Below are positions 1 through 13,650 of a stretch of DNA of 64,000 nucleotides, piece by piece; the first letter of the stretch is position 1, and each line of letters begins with the position of its first letter. The translations under genes were made by a program, and so were the position numbers. The notes under the pieces were generated by a model. It ran no database searches. It was not told the origin of the DNA and worked only from the letters and a program-made list of their open reading frames with translations. The DNA is taken from the NCBI RefSeq assembly GCF_026151205.1, contig NC_087078.1, positions 10,483,675-10,547,674 on the forward strand, given 5' to 3'. The stretch is from Bolinopsis microptera (lineage: Eukaryota; Ctenophora; Tentaculata; Lobata; Bolinopsidae).

Positions 1-3000
1 GTACGGAATTTCCTAAAAAAACCAAAATTAATACCTGTTCCACATCCTTCCCCCTTTTAAAAGCAAGACCAGGCGTTAGGGATTTTACAAACCCAGGGGG
101 GGGGTGTCAGTGGGTTTTAATGGTGAAATAAACCCTCAGCCCAACCCCATTTAGTTCCTGCTTATCCCCACGGGAAGGAGTGGTCCACGGTTCGAAAAAT
201 TCTTATTCTCGCTCTTTTTTTAAAATTTTTTTTTAAATTGTTTTGTGCTGCAGTATAATTTAAGCTGTTTTTTTGGGAAAACCCCTTCAGGGGGGTTTAA
301 ATTTCGTTTTAAGATTTCAACACCCTTTTTTTACAAAATCTTTTTTAAGGGAAAATATCCTTTTAAAACGCGGAATCTTTTAAAAAAATTTAAAAATTTA
401 TAGAAACTTCGATCCCCTACGTTAAAAGGTAAAAATTTTTCCCCAACAAAAACAAAATTTCAGTCGAGAAGGGGGGCAATGCAAAACTTTTTTCCTTTAA
501 AAATGTTCGGAAATCCTTTAAAAAATTTTACTCTGCCCGGGGTAAACCCAAACTATAAAAACTAAACTGCTGATTTTTAAAGACTTTAAAGGGAATTTTT
601 CGTGTGGACGAAAATTCAACGGTTATTTTTGGAAAAGGGCAAAATTTTCTATTTAAAAAATATGTTACAAAAAAAATTCACCCCAAAATTTCGAGACCAT
701 AGAATCTATTTTTCCTCGTCTTAAAAAAGACAGAAGCTAAATTTTGGTTTTTAAAAATAAAAAATTTTAAATTTTAAACAACACAATTTAAAAATAAATT
801 TTTTAAAAGGCGTTTTTAAAAGGAATAAAATTAAATTAGTCCGAGGATCATCCCCTTTTCCCTGCGGCCAAAAAATGGCTTTTAACTTTTTTGGGGAAAT
901 TCGTAGAGATCATAAAATTTCGTTTAAGTTTTATTTATATTTTAAAAATCCCTTTTTCTAATTTTCGGGTTGGGTTCACGTGACTCCATCTCCAAACCTC
1001 TCCTGATTTTGGAGAAAATGGGGGATGCCAAGGCAAATATTCCCCTATCACCCTTCCAATATATTTAAAAACTTACTTGGAGATCCTTTTTTTTAACAAT
1101 TTTTTAAGCACTTTCTGTGAAAAAATTACTTCCATGGGTTTTAGGGGTTTATGTCCCACAGAAAATGGTGGTTTTTAAACTTCCTCAAAATTAGAAAAAA
1201 CTAAAATTTAACAATTTTTGCAAATTTTAATAAAAATTTATTTAAAAAAAAATTTTTTTTTTGGGCAAAAAAAATTTTTTAAAATTTTCAAAAATTTTGT
1301 GCCAAAAAAATTTTTCCCCAAAAAAATCCCCAGGTACATTCAGTGCAGAAATTTTCCCCGAGAACACTTAAAGAACATCAAAAGATTCACTCTGAAGAGA
1401 AATTTTTAAAATGTTAAAGTAGTTTTTTCCCCACAGTTTGAAGGGTTTTTTTTCAAACTTCCTAAAAATTAAAAAAAGGGAACTAAATTTTACCCCAAAA
1501 ATTTTGGGAAAAATTTATCAAAAATAGCCCCTAAAATTTTTTTCCCCGGAAAATTAAAATTTTAAATTTTTCAAAAAATTGGGGTCCCTCAAAAAAAGGT
1601 TTCCCAAAAATCATCCTTGTTTTGCTTGCCCCACGGGGTTCAGGGTTTAAAAAATTTTTTAAAAAAAACCCAAAAAACGGTACTTATATCCTGTATTTTT
1701 CTTTTTTGGGAGAAATTTTTTCCCAGATATATATTAAAAATAATGGGCCAGCTTATATAGATTTTTAAAATTTTAAAACCCAACCAAAAAAATTTCTTTT
1801 TTTTTCCCCTTCAACCTTCCCCACTATCCCGTTGAAGTAGAAAAGTGGAAAATATTTTCCTAAAATTTTAAAATTTAAATTCTTTTCCAAAAGTTTCCAC
1901 TACAATAATCAGGGAAATTTTCATGTTTATACTAAACAAATATCAATAAAATGTTTTTTTGCCATGAACGGACCAAACTATCCAACTCAATTCCACTCAC
2001 CCAAGCAAATCGTTTCAGCATGTAAAAAAGGGCCTAACCTAAAATTTTTTAAAATGTAGTAAAATAAATTTGGTGGATGGTATTGTACAAAAACAATTTG
2101 GGGGAAAAAGAAATCAGGTAAGCTTAGTCACATCCATATGTTACAAACCCCCTGGACATTACTCCCGCCCGGTTCCCAAAGTTACAGAAAATTTCCTCCT
2201 ACGGGACAAACAAACACAACAAAACCCCAAACAAAAAACGGATATCCCGGTTTTTTGGGAATAATTAAGTAGAAAAACAAAAAAATTATAACCTTTGCAT
2301 CTGGGGGGCATTTTTTTAGTTTTTTAAAATTAAACATTTTTTTTTTCGGGCATAAATTTAGACCAATTTAAAAATAAAAAACCCTTTAAATTGATATACT
2401 TAAAAACTTCTTTTTTAAAAAAAACCCTTTAATAGAAATTTAAGTTATAAAAAAGGGCAAGATAGACTTGGAAAGTGGCTTTGGCAAAAATAAGCCCCCG
2501 GGAAACGTACCTGTTTTTTGGTAAAATTTTAATAAAGGCAAAGAAAAAAGGAGGTCCCTTCTATGAAAACGAGGAGACGGAAGTGTCGGGCAACAGATGT
2601 AACAAAAAAGAAAGCAATAAAAACATTTTTTTTTTAATTTTAAATTGTAAAGTTTGTTTTTTTTTTTAGATGAAAGGGTTTTAAAAAAAAGAAATGCCCC
2701 TTTTGTTTCCCCAAATTTTGAAAATTTTGGTTAGATCTTTTCAATTTTTTTGGGAAAAATAAAAAGTCCTACACTTCCGGGTATTTGAAATAGTGGTTTT
2801 TTAAAATTTGAGGGGGGATTAGACCCGCTTTTTTAAGTTCAAAAAGTCAAAAAATTAGAAACCAAGCCCGCAATAAAAAAAAAAAAAATTTTAATGAAAA
2901 TTTTGGGAATCGCATGCATGCATAAAGTTTTAAAAATGAAAACGGGCCCGTTTCACTGGATTTTTTTAAACAAAAACTTTAATTTTGAAGAATAAAATGT

Positions 3001-5745
3001 AAAAAAAAAACTCACACGCGCCCCCACAAAAGTCGGCCCATTCCCCCAACAGTTAAAGGTTTTTTCCATTTTTCACAAATTTAAAAAAATTTTTTTTTTC
3101 CCAAAAAAAAATTTGGTCAAATGTTGCTGATATTTCTCAAAGAAACCCTTTTTTGGTACTTTTAATATGTTTAGAAAATTTAAAACAAATCTCACGAAAA
3201 ACCCTTTAACTCCAATTAGTAAACCCTTTGAAAAACCTTAAATTTTATTTAAAATAACAAATGAAAGGACTTATTTTTTTTTTAAAAAAAAATTTGGAAA
3301 AGATCAAAAAACCTTTTTCAAAATTTGGAATCACAGGACATACTTTTATAAAACCCTTTCTCGGGGGGCCCTTTTCCATCGGGGGGGCATACACCCTATC
3401 GTGTGGAGTTTTTTTGGGCTGAATTTGTAAATTGGGGGGGTTTTAGTTATTATTAAATGAAAATTCAACGGGTATGATATCAATTACAAACAGTTTTGTT
3501 TTAAAAAAGTTAACATTTAAATGCGTTTTTACTTTGGGTTAAAAAATTTATGTACTTTGGGTTTACGTGGTGGAATTTTAAAGAAAATTTTAAAATTTTA
3601 GGTTACAAAAACAAAATTTTTTTTAGCGGGTCTTTCCCTTTCGAAAAAATAAACTTTTGAGCTAGAGTCCATCTTTTTTAAAAATTAGGGGACCGTATTT
3701 AAAATGAAATAAGTTAAAAAATTAAAAATTTTTTTGAGATACCGTCCGGGGGGTTTTAAAAAACTGGCAAATATTTGTGTTTTTCTTTTGGAAATGCACT
3801 GGAAAAACCCCAAAAATTCTTTCACACAAAATTTTTAAATAAATGTATTTTATATATCCTTTTATTTCGAAACCTCAGAATGTCTAAAAGACTGTAAACA
3901 AAAAGATAAAAACAAAACAATTTGGAGATCCCAAAAAAGTCGAAGGGGTTTCCTCTGCCCAAGTGTGGACCCCAAAATTTTTCCCAAAAGAACACTTTGT
4001 TGGGAAACAAAAAAGAACAAAAAACAAAATAAAAATTTGGGACAAAAAACAAGAATTTCATCTGTTTCAGATAAACCCACTTTTTTTAAAACGGGCCATT
4101 TTGTGAACATTTTTACCCAGACACTCTTTTTAATAGAACAGAAGGGCCCCGGCACCATGATAAAAAGCACCCCCAAAGGGTTCCTGACTACTTGGATACT
4201 TCAATAATTTGACGGAACAGATCCCAAGGACATTAGTTTGTCCCAATGGAGTCCCCTGTGAACCATTGGGTGTTCACAGGGGGTACTTTCCCTGCAAAAC
4301 CTTCGAGAACATTTTTAAAATTTGAACATCAAAAAATTCACTCTAAAGGGAAAAACCCTTTTAAAAATGTTCAGTTTTTTTTTCCATGCAAACAAAAGGG
4401 AGCAGGTGATTTTTACGTACAAAAAAAATTCCCACTCGGGTGAAAAAACCCTTCAAGTGTTTCTATTTTTCATATGCAACAAAAAAAGCAGGTAATTTTA
4501 AACTAAACATATGAAACTAAATTCGGGCGAAAAACCCCTTAAAAGTTTTCCCGAGTTTCATTTGCTGCAAGAAAACCGGGTAATTTTTCTGAACAAAAGA
4601 GAACTCACCCGGGTGAGAAACCCTTTTAAAAATGTTCTGGTGTTCATTTGCTGCAAGACACCAGGGTAATTTTACTGTACTATGGGGAACCCCCACTCGG
4701 TGATAAACCCTCAAATTTTCTAAAGGGTTCATATGCAAAAAAAGGGGGGGGGGGAGCGGGTTTATCTTAGGGTACAAAAGAAAACTCACCAGGTGAAAAC
4801 CCCCCAAGTTTTCTGATTTTAAAATTGCGGGCCAAAACCTTTAACCCCTTAATAACATATGAAAACTCCTCGGGTGAAAAAACCCCTTAAACCCAAATTT
4901 TTTTAAAGTTTTCATTTGCTTCAAGACAACAATTTTTTCTTCCTAACACATGAAAGCACTCTGGGGAGAAATGTTTTCAAATGTTCACAAAGCCCTTATA
5001 CTGAAAGAAAAATGAGTGATCCTACAAAAAAAATTAAAAAATCCACATGGTGAAAAAACTATATTGGCGGGTCCTGCAAGAGTTTTCTTTTTCTTGATAA
5101 GAGGGAGACATTATGAATTTTGGGACTTTGGGCCTTTAAGTAATGGGCATCGGGGGGTTTGGGATCTTTTTAAAAACCCCCAAATTTCAGGGGTTTACAA
5201 AAATCTTTTGTGTAAAAATTACACTCCTCTTTTGCCCCTATTTCCCTTTTTTAAAAGATGACAAATTTTGCATCCTCATCCCAACAGAGTTTAAAAGAAA
5301 ATTGAAAATTTTTATAAAGGGGCCTAAATTTTCCATGCCAAATGAAATTTCCCCCGGTTTCCCAAATTTTGTATCAAGAAAACCCCCAAAAAGTTGGACT
5401 TGATCCCCTTTGGGTAATTTAAAACAGATTTTTTAATAAATTAATATAGGGCAATAAATTATTAAATTAAACATTTGACATGGGAATTTAAAGAAAAAAA
5501 AATTCATATAATGCCACAACCTGTCAAATTTGGTTTTGTTTTCAGGAGGTAACCCGACTAATCTGTTAGAATTGGGCCCGACACAAAAGGGGTTTAAAAA
5601 ATTAGAAGGAAACGGGTTAAAATATTAGGGGGTTTATTTGTAAAAAATTTGGAAATTCTTTTAAAATATTGGGATAAATTAAAATAACACTAGAAACTCC
5701 AGGTAACCCACAAAGAATCCAGAAAAAATATAAAAGGTTTTGGGA
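1..5745 (+). repeat. Tandem segmental duplication, unit 1 (degraded)
   Basis: First of three related units. Landmarks shared with units 2 and 3 are a block with GGCGTTAGGG followed by a G-rich stretch and CAGTGG (about 27-120), a block with CACGTGACTCC followed by a TATTCCCC stretch (about 975-1,060), and the degraded zinc-finger gene (about 3,790-5,140). The same landmarks recur in the same order and orientation at about 5,760, 7,410 and 8,040, then at about 9,990, 11,280 and 11,880. Unit length is about 5.7 kb here and about 4.2 and 3.7 kb in the next two, so units differ by insertions. Boundaries are approximate because of sequence quality. Confidence 0.6.
3790..5140 (+). pseudogene. Degraded C2H2 zinc-finger gene copy 1
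   Basis: Aligns by eye to the clean gene at 25,137-26,015: the start context CAGAATGTCT at about 3,875, the stretch encoding the first N-terminal finger (TTTCCTCTGCCCAAGTGTGG at about 3,946), the second N-terminal finger near 4,090-4,150, and then repeated finger-linker remnants (ACTCAC..GGTGA.AAACCC) from 4,330 to about 4,980. The frame is destroyed by homopolymer length errors, so whether the real locus is functional cannot be judged. Homology starts upstream of the ATG (AACTGGCAAATATTTGTG), as in the clean copy. Confidence 0.65.
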
Positions 5746-5749
5746 ACAC

Positions 5750-8700
5750 ACATCGTACGGAAAAACCCCGAATTCCACAAAAATAGCACTATTTCCACAT
5801 ACACCCCCCTTTTTAGCAAACCCCGACGTTAGGGAGTTTTTTCAAAGCAGGGGGAGGGGGTCCGTGTGGTTTTTGTGGGATATGAACCTTCAGACAAACC
5901 CGTTTTTGTTCATGCATTTTCTCACCCGATGGAGTGGTCCGCAGGAACTGAAGAATTCTTATTTCCCGCTATTATTTGTAATTTTTTTTATTGTTTTGGT
6001 TTTTGCAATCAGGTTAGACTTTTTTGCTTAATGTAATGGGTGTTTAGGTTCCCCTGACATAAAATTTTAAAAAAAGGATAGAACCCGTCCCGGAAAGAAA
6101 AAACGGCTAACCTATAAAAATTTTTAAAAGACTACCATAAATTTTTTTTGGCCGCTCCGCGGCCCCGGGTAAAAACGATTTCATTTTTTTTGGGGTTTTT
6201 TTTATATTACCGAGGGTTTTGTTTTCATTATATAGTTTTTTAATTTTATTTGATAAATTTTTTTCATAATTGCCAAAAGATTTTTGAAAGAATTTTCCTT
6301 TTCCCAGTCCCAACCTCGCGATCGCTAACTTAAATAACGGCGGATTTACCGACTAGGCAAAATTTCAAGTACCTTTTGGGAATAATTTTTCATATAGGTC
6401 CCTTTGGGGCGATCCTGGGAAATAAACCCTACTACCATACTACCAAACAGAACCCTTCCTACCCATACTGGTGTAAAGGAAAAAAACTTGGTCCTGCCCG
6501 AAAATCTTTTGGGTTAAATTTTGGGAACGGCGCAAGTTAAGCGCAAGGGAAAAAGGGGTCCAAAAGGGAAACGGGGAATTTTTCGCCGATTCGAACATCT
6601 TCTCGGATAAATAAGAATTAAAGGGGACAGTGGGGGCGGGGTTACAGTGGTTAAAAAAAACCCAGAAACGATATTTTTAAAAAATTGATTTAATAATTTT
6701 TGTTGACAAAAAATTTTTCGGCGTGGGTTTTGGGGAAATTAATATGGCTAGGAAATTAGATTTTTAGATTCCTCACCTTTTTGTCACTGGGGTTCAGGTG
6801 GCGCACTTCTTTCGGGAAAAAAATTTTTTCCAAATTACTTTTGATTTCCATTTCGTTAAAAAGGTACAAAATTTTTAAAAACCCCCAAAATAATTTATTC
6901 AGGTCAGAATGGGGACGAAATTGCCAAAAATTCTTGCCTAAAAATGGGGGCGGGGTCCCTTTAAAAAAATTAATCTGGGCCCCGGGGAAACCCAAAAAAA
7001 AACAAACTAACGCTGACTTTAAAGACGTTAAAAGAATTTTATCGTGTGGAGAAAAATTCAACGGTTTGTTTTGGAAAAGGGAAAAAATCTCTATTTTTAT
7101 CATAATGAATTTCAAATAAATTTTTCAAAATTTACTAACCCTTTTTTTCGCTTAAAAAGGGTAGAAGCCCAATTTTTTGGATTTTAAATCAAAACTATTT
7201 TTACAACTAAAAAACAATTAAATATATTTATTGAGGACGGGTTTCAACTTACCAAAACCAAAGGAAAATTTTAAAAATTTGTCCGGGCATCACTTTCATT
7301 TGGGGGCCCTAAAAAGGCGTTAATCTTGTTTGCAAAATCGGAAAAGATCGGATTTTGGGTTTTGTGTATTTTTTTAAAATTTTAAATTTACCCCTTTTCC
7401 CAATTTTTTTAGGTTGGCCAGTGACTCCATTTTTCCAAATCCCGTCTTCTTGGGGGAAAAGTGGGGAAATTCCCCATTTCTATATTCCCCTCTTATCATC
7501 TTCCCCTTATATCTGAAATCCCAACTTGGGGGATACTGATTAAAACTTTTCTCTTTTTGCACTTTCTGGAAAAAATTACTTTCCCTTTTTTGATCGTGTA
7601 TGGACAAATTTTTTTTTGGGAAATTTTTTAAATTCGGGGATTAGTTTTTAATGATTTAAAAAAGTATGGAAAATCATATTACAAACATTTTGTTTTATTT
7701 TAAATTAACTATAAAAAGTTATTTACAAAATTTAATAATTTTAAATTTCTTTTGGTTTCGTGGGGGTTTTAAAATTAAATAAGTTTTAATTTTTTGTTAA
7801 ATAAAACATTTTTTTTTTAGCTTTGGGCGTTTCCCTTTTTGAAATTTAAAAAACAAAAGCTTAAAATCATCGTTTCAAAAATTAAAAAACCGAAATTAAA
7901 AGAAATTTAAGGGTTTCCCGGAAATTTTAAATTTTGAGATACCCGGGCCGGCCTTTTAAATTGGGGAAAAAATTTTTGATTTTTTTTGGGGTAAGGCAAA
8001 ATTTTCAATAACACATCCTTCCGATCGAATTTTAAAAAAATTTTTACTTTTAAAATCTTAATTTCCCAAAACCCCAGAATGTCTAAAAAAAATGTAAACA
8101 AGAGTTTAAAACAGAACGAGGGAGATCCCCCAAAAATTTAAACGTTTCCCCTCTGCCCAATTTTGTGGGCCACATTACTTTTTAGAAAAAAACTACTTTG
8201 TTGCACATCAAAGAACATAAAAAAAATATCCAAAATTTTACAAAAAAAACAAGAAACCCTTTCATCTAAACAGAAAACCTCAATTTTTTAAAACTGTCCA
8301 TTTTTTTGCTGAACATGTTTTTCTCCCGACACTCATTTAAAAAGAAAAATGTAAAGGGAGCCAAAAACCCTGAACAAAGCAGGGCCCCCAAAATACCTGA
8401 CTATTTTGATACTTTAGAAACTTTTTACGGGGAAAAGATCCCAAGGACATTAGTTCCCGTCACCCCATTTAGAGCCTTTCCTGGAGACCATTTGGGTGAT
8501 CACAGTGCCTTCAGTGCAGCATATTGGAGAAAAAAATTAAAGAAAAATCAAAAGATTTAACCCCAGTCGAGAAACCCTTCCAAATGGTTTTAATTGTTCA
8601 TAAACTGCAAAACAACAAGTCATCTTTCGTACATATGAGAACCCTCAGGGGAGAAAAACCCTTTAAGTGTTTTTGATTTTTTCATTAAAGCTTTAACACA

Positions 8701-9985
8701 AGCATGTAATTTTTACGGTACATATTAAGAACTCCTCTTTTAGAAACCCTTTAAATGTTCTGAGTGTTTTAAAATGCTAAAAAAACAGCAGGGGGCCTTC
8801 CCGAACATAAGAACCCCAAAACCCCGGTGAGAAACCCTTCAAGTTTTTCTGATTTTTCAAACTACCAAATAGAAATATTACCTTAAATGTAAAATATTAG
8901 AAAAAAAATCTGGGGATAAACCCTTCAAGTGTTTTTGGGGGTGTTCAAATTCACCAAAAAAATGCGGCAAACTAACCAAAACATAGAGAAAAATTTACTC
9001 CCGGTTTATAAACCCCCTTTAAAAATGTTCTGAGTTTCATTTGCTGCAAAAACAAGCAAACACTTTCTAGACAACATGAGAACCCCCACTCTGGGGAAAA
9101 AATGATTTAAAATTTCACAGGCCCAAAGCTGCAAGAAAAAAGAATTGACCTACAAGAAATAATTTTAGAAACCACTATGGGAGAAAAAGAATTGGAAAAC
9201 CGCCCAAAATTTGTTCAAAAACTTGAAAAGATGGGAGATTTATGGGTTTGGACTTTTTTGCTTTTTTTGACATTTTAAAAATCTGTAAGGAAACATCAAC
9301 GTTTGGGTTGGTAAAGTTTTAAAATTTCCCCCCGTTTTAAAATTTACAAAGGGGTATTTTGTCAAAATTTTTCCAAATCCTTTTGCACAATTTCCGGTTT
9401 TTTTGATGACAAATTTTTGGGAACCCTCAATGCTCAACAGAGTATGATAATTTTAAATTTTATAAAATGCCTCACTTTTTAGTCCAGTTGAAAGTTTCCC
9501 TTTAAAACCAAAAATCAAGAAAAAAACTTAAAAAATTTCCCTTTTGGACCCTTAAAGACCTTGGGAAAGTATCAAAAAGATGTTTAAATGAAATAGGCAA
9601 TGATTATTGATTTTAAAAAATTTTACATTGTAAATTTTTAAAATAATAATTTTCATAAAATGCCCCACAACCTTCGAAAACGATTGTCCACGAAAAGTAA
9701 CCACAAAAAAAACTGTGTAAATTCGGGGCCCCACACAGAAGTGGGGGTTTTAAAAGGGAAAAGGGAAAATGTTTATTTTTATTATGGGGTTTGTTGTAAA
9801 AAACCCGGAAATCTTTTTAATATTTGGATAAATTAGATAACACTGAAACTCCAAAGGGTTTCCAAATGAACACAAATTTTCCCGAAAAACCGGACAAACT
9901 TAAACCAAACAGATCGACAAGTAACAGATAGCGTTTTTTAAAAAACAAAGAATCCCCGAAAAATATAATTTGTTTTGGGAACAAA
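5750..9985 (+). repeat. Tandem segmental duplication, unit 2 (degraded)
   Basis: Second unit of the tandem series; carries the same ordered landmarks as unit 1 (GACGTTAGGGAG block at about 5,830, CCAGTGACTCCAT block at about 7,420, zinc-finger copy at about 8,040-9,200). A stretch around 6,360-6,650 has no evident counterpart in unit 3 and may be an insertion. Boundaries are approximate. Confidence 0.55.
8040..9200 (+). pseudogene. Degraded C2H2 zinc-finger gene copy 2
   Basis: Matches the clean zinc-finger gene from its start context (CAGAATGTCT near 8,075) through the N-terminal fingers (CTCTGCCCAATTTTGTGG at about 8,150; GAACATGTTTTTCTC at about 8,310) to the tandem fingers ending near 9,150. 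The best preserved stretch is about 8,380-8,560, with GACTATTTTGATACTTTAGA corresponding to the linker before the finger array. Frame is lost through homopolymer errors. It is not possible to tell a damaged gene from a damaged sequence read. Confidence 0.65.
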
Positions 9986-9989
9986 ACAA

Positions 9990-12900
9990 CCTTTCTGGAA
10001 TCCCCAAATACCACAAAAACACTGGGTTTCCCCATACCCCCCGCCCTTGTAGAAAATCCAGGCGTTAAGGGGGGTTTAAACAAAGCAGGGGGAAGGGGGT
10101 CAGTGGGGGGTTAATTTTTTGGGTTTAAATTTAACTCTCAACAACCATTTAGTTTTATGCTATCCACTGATGGAGTTGGCTCACAGGGACGAATTTTTCC
10201 CTTTTTCCAGTTACTAATTGTATTTTTATTTTTGTGTTGTAATGCAAAAACAGGGGTTGGCTGTTTTGGGTTATAGTTCAAATGGTTTTACCCTTCCCTC
10301 GGGAAAAATTTTTTTTCAACACCCCATTTTTAGAGCGGTTTTTAGACTGGGTTTCTCCGAAAATCGGAACCAACTACCAAATTTAAATTAAAAACTTTTC
10401 TGATGTTAACATTCAAAAAAAAATTAAAAACCCCACCTGGTTTTAAAAAAAGGTTTTTGGCTTTGACGATTAATTGACAATATAACCCTTTTGTTAAATT
10501 TCTTAAAAGGGTTTTGGATGGCCCAAACCCAAAGTCCGGGTCCTTTTTTTAACTTTTAGCAATTTGGGCTGTTTCTTTGCCTTTATAAGCTTTTCATCTT
10601 CGTTTCCAAAAATTTTATGTCCAAAACTTTTGCAAACCCCTTGATAGTTTTCCCTTTAACTAATCTTTGTTTCACAAAAATAGAGCATAAGGTTTTTTGG
10701 TTTTTCCACTGGGCTTAGGTTTTTGTTTAAGCTACCAAAAATTTAAATTTTTAATTTTTTTATATACATATCAAACCAGGTCGAGAAAGGGGAAAGAATT
10801 GGGAAAAATTCTTGCATAAAAAATGTTCGGAAATTTCCCTTTTAAAAAAAATTTACCCGGGGGCCCGGGGGGAAAACCCAAAAAACACAAAAATATAAAA
10901 AGCCCGACTTTTAAAAACGTTATTGAAATTTTAATTTGTTTTGTGAACGAAAATTTAAAAGGGAAAGGTTTTTAAAGCCCATAAAAACCCCTTTTTGGGT
11001 CAAAGATTACAAATAAATTTTCCCCCTTAAACTATCTTGTTTAGTTTTCGTCCCTTAAAAAAATTTTAAAATAAAAATTTGGGTTTTTTCATCAAAATAT
11101 TTTTTCCCCAAATATAATCAAAAAAATTTATTAAGGACGTTAAAGAAGGAATATTTTTAAAATTTGCCAAGGAGTCAACCTCCCCCTCGCGGGCCCAAGA
11201 TGGGGTTTAAACTGTTTAAAATATCGTAAAAGATCGTGATTTTAAAAATTTAAATCCCTTTTTTCCCAATTTTTTCGCTGGTCACGTGATTGGGATCCCA
11301 AAACTGTCTGAACGGAGAAAAGTGAGGGATGTCCTAGGCAAATTCCCCCCTGTCATCTTCCCCCCTTAAATCTGATAACTTTCTTGGGGGTACTGTTTGA
11401 ACTAACAACTTTAATTGTGTTTTTTTCCTTCTGCAAAAAATTTTATTTTTGACATGTGCAGTATTTTTTAAAATTTTTAAATTCGGGGGTAATTTTATTG
11501 AAAATTATTGGGTTTAGTATGAATCATATATTTTCAAACTTTTTTTTTTAAAAGTTAACGTTTAAATGTTTAAATTTACATTGTTAATAATTTTTTGCTT
11601 TGATCATTTGGGGGAAAATTAGTAAGTTTTTTAAATTTTTTGTTACAAAAAATAATTTTTTTTAAACTTGGTTTTTTTTTTCGAAAAAAAAAAACGTTTG
11701 ACTTGAGTCACGTTTCAAAATTAGAGAAATTTTGTTTTAAGAAAAAGATTAAAAAAATTTTGGGATTCTGGCCCCGGTGGTTTAACTGGGGGAAAATTTT
11801 TAATTTTCAAAGGGGTAAGGCACGTTAAATTAAAAAAAAATTTCCCCTTTACGAACGAATTTTTTAAAAAAAGTACTTTTTAAAACCTCTTTAAAATTTC
11901 AATTTCCTCAGAATGTCCCAAAGACGTAAACCAAAGACAATCAGAACAAGTGGGGGATCCCAGAAAAGTCAAACGGTTTTCCCCTGCCCAAATTTTGGAG
12001 CACATTAAATTTCAAAGACTACTTTGTTTACACATCAAAGAACAAAAAACAATTTTCAAATTGGGACAATAAAAAAAAAGAAAAATTAAAATCGGGAAAC
12101 CGATAAACCATCTTTTTTTTTATCCCAAATTTGTGCTGAACATGTTTACTCAACACTCAATTAAAAAACATTAAAGCAAAACCCCCCACCATGATCAAAA
12201 GCAGCCCAGAAATACCCCCGACAAATTTAACTTCAGTTTAAAATTTAAATGGAACAGAAACTTCAAGGGGGACAATTTGTTTTTGTCCCCTAGTGAGAGC
12301 CCGCCGTGAGACCATTTGGGGGTTCCAATGACAAAAACCCGTGCGGCTTAAGGGGGGAATCCTTAAAAAAAAAATCAAAAGATTCACCAGGTAGAAACTC
12401 TTCCCAATTGGGCCGAGGTTCATTTGCTGCAAAAAAAGCATTAATTTTTACGGAACATTGAGAACTCACTCAGGGGAGAAAAAACCCCTTCCAAATGTTT
12501 TTTGAGTGTTCATAGGCCCCCAAGACAACCAGGGCATCTTACTTAAAATAAGGGGAAACCCCCCAGGGGAAAAACCCTTTTAAGTGTTTAAGTGGGGCCT
12601 TTTCTACAAAAAAAAGCAGGGAATCTTTCGGGACAAAAAGGGGAAAACCCCTCAGGTGAGAAACCCCCTTTAAATTTTCTGAGGGGTTTTAAAATGCGGG
12701 AAGACAACAATGCCCTTTACAGAAAACAAGAAACCTCACACTGAGGAGAAATATTCAAAAGTTTTCCCGAGCTCAAGCTGCAAAAAAAAAGAATGATCCT
12801 ACAAGAAATATTAGAATCCACTACGGGGAGAAACTAAATTGGCAGTGGACCATACTGCAAATGTTGTTCAGGTTTTTGAAAAGAAGGTTTTGAAGGTGTA

Positions 12901-13650
12901 CATTATGATTTGGTAACCCGGGGGTTTATTGACATTAAAATATTGGGGGCATCGTCGTTGGGGTTTTAAACTTTTGAAATCCCCCCGTAATCAGTTTTGA
13001 AATTTGCTATTTTTGTCAAAATTTAACTACTTTGAGCGGGAATAATTTTAAAGTTACTAGATATGAAAATTCTTTCTCGCCATGTTTCCCCATAAAGTAA
13101 CCGATTTTGGTTTACCCTTTCTTTCCAAAGTTTTTTCCAAAAGTTTCCTGTATCAAGGGACTTTCCAAACCCCCATTTTCAAATTTTTGTTCCCAAATTT
13201 TTAATTTTACCTATCTCACCATGTTTAGTGTTCCTTTTTTATGAAAAATGGTGGGTTGATAAAAATTTTGGGGAATCGAGTTTTCCCCAATTTTAAAACC
13301 TACCTTACTTTAAAAATTAATGAAGAAGTGTATTTTCTACACCCTTTTTTAAATTTTTTCTTTTGTCCTCAAAATCTGGGGTTAATAACAACAAATGGGG
13401 CTGATTCTGAAACTCCGGGTTTAAAAAGAAAAATGAACGGGAATTTTAAAAAAAAGTCAAACAAAAAAATGGTTTAAAAAAAAATGGCGAAAAAGGGAAA
13501 ATGTTTCAATTTGAAACCTGGGTTCACCAAAAAAAATCAATCAAAACCCAAATTTTTAAAACCCTTTTAAAACCATTTTTCCCCCATTTTTCACCATTGG
13601 AAAACTTCCCTCCGGGCGTAAACCAAGAAAACCCAAAACATTTTTTTTAA
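9990..13650 (+). repeat. Tandem segmental duplication, unit 3 (degraded)
   Basis: Third unit, with the GGCGTTAAGG block near 10,060, the GGTCACGTGAT block near 11,280 and the zinc-finger copy at 11,880-12,860. Near 13,590 the text TTTTTCACCATTGGAAAAC resembles the transposon-like terminus TTTCACCATTGGATACTCC that lies just after the clean zinc-finger gene at 26,041, suggesting the terminus belongs to the duplicated family. The right boundary is approximate. Confidence 0.5.
11880..12860 (+). pseudogene. Degraded C2H2 zinc-finger gene copy 3
   Basis: Matches the clean gene from CCTCAGAATGTC (about 11,907), through CAGAACAAGTGGGGGATCC and the first finger (about 11,960-12,020), the second finger (CTGAACATGTTTACTC at about 12,133) and finger-linker remnants to about 12,820. 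Same quality problems as copies 1 and 2. Together with the clean copy at 25,137 this makes at least four members of one zinc-finger family in 26 kb, three of them tandem. Confidence 0.65.
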
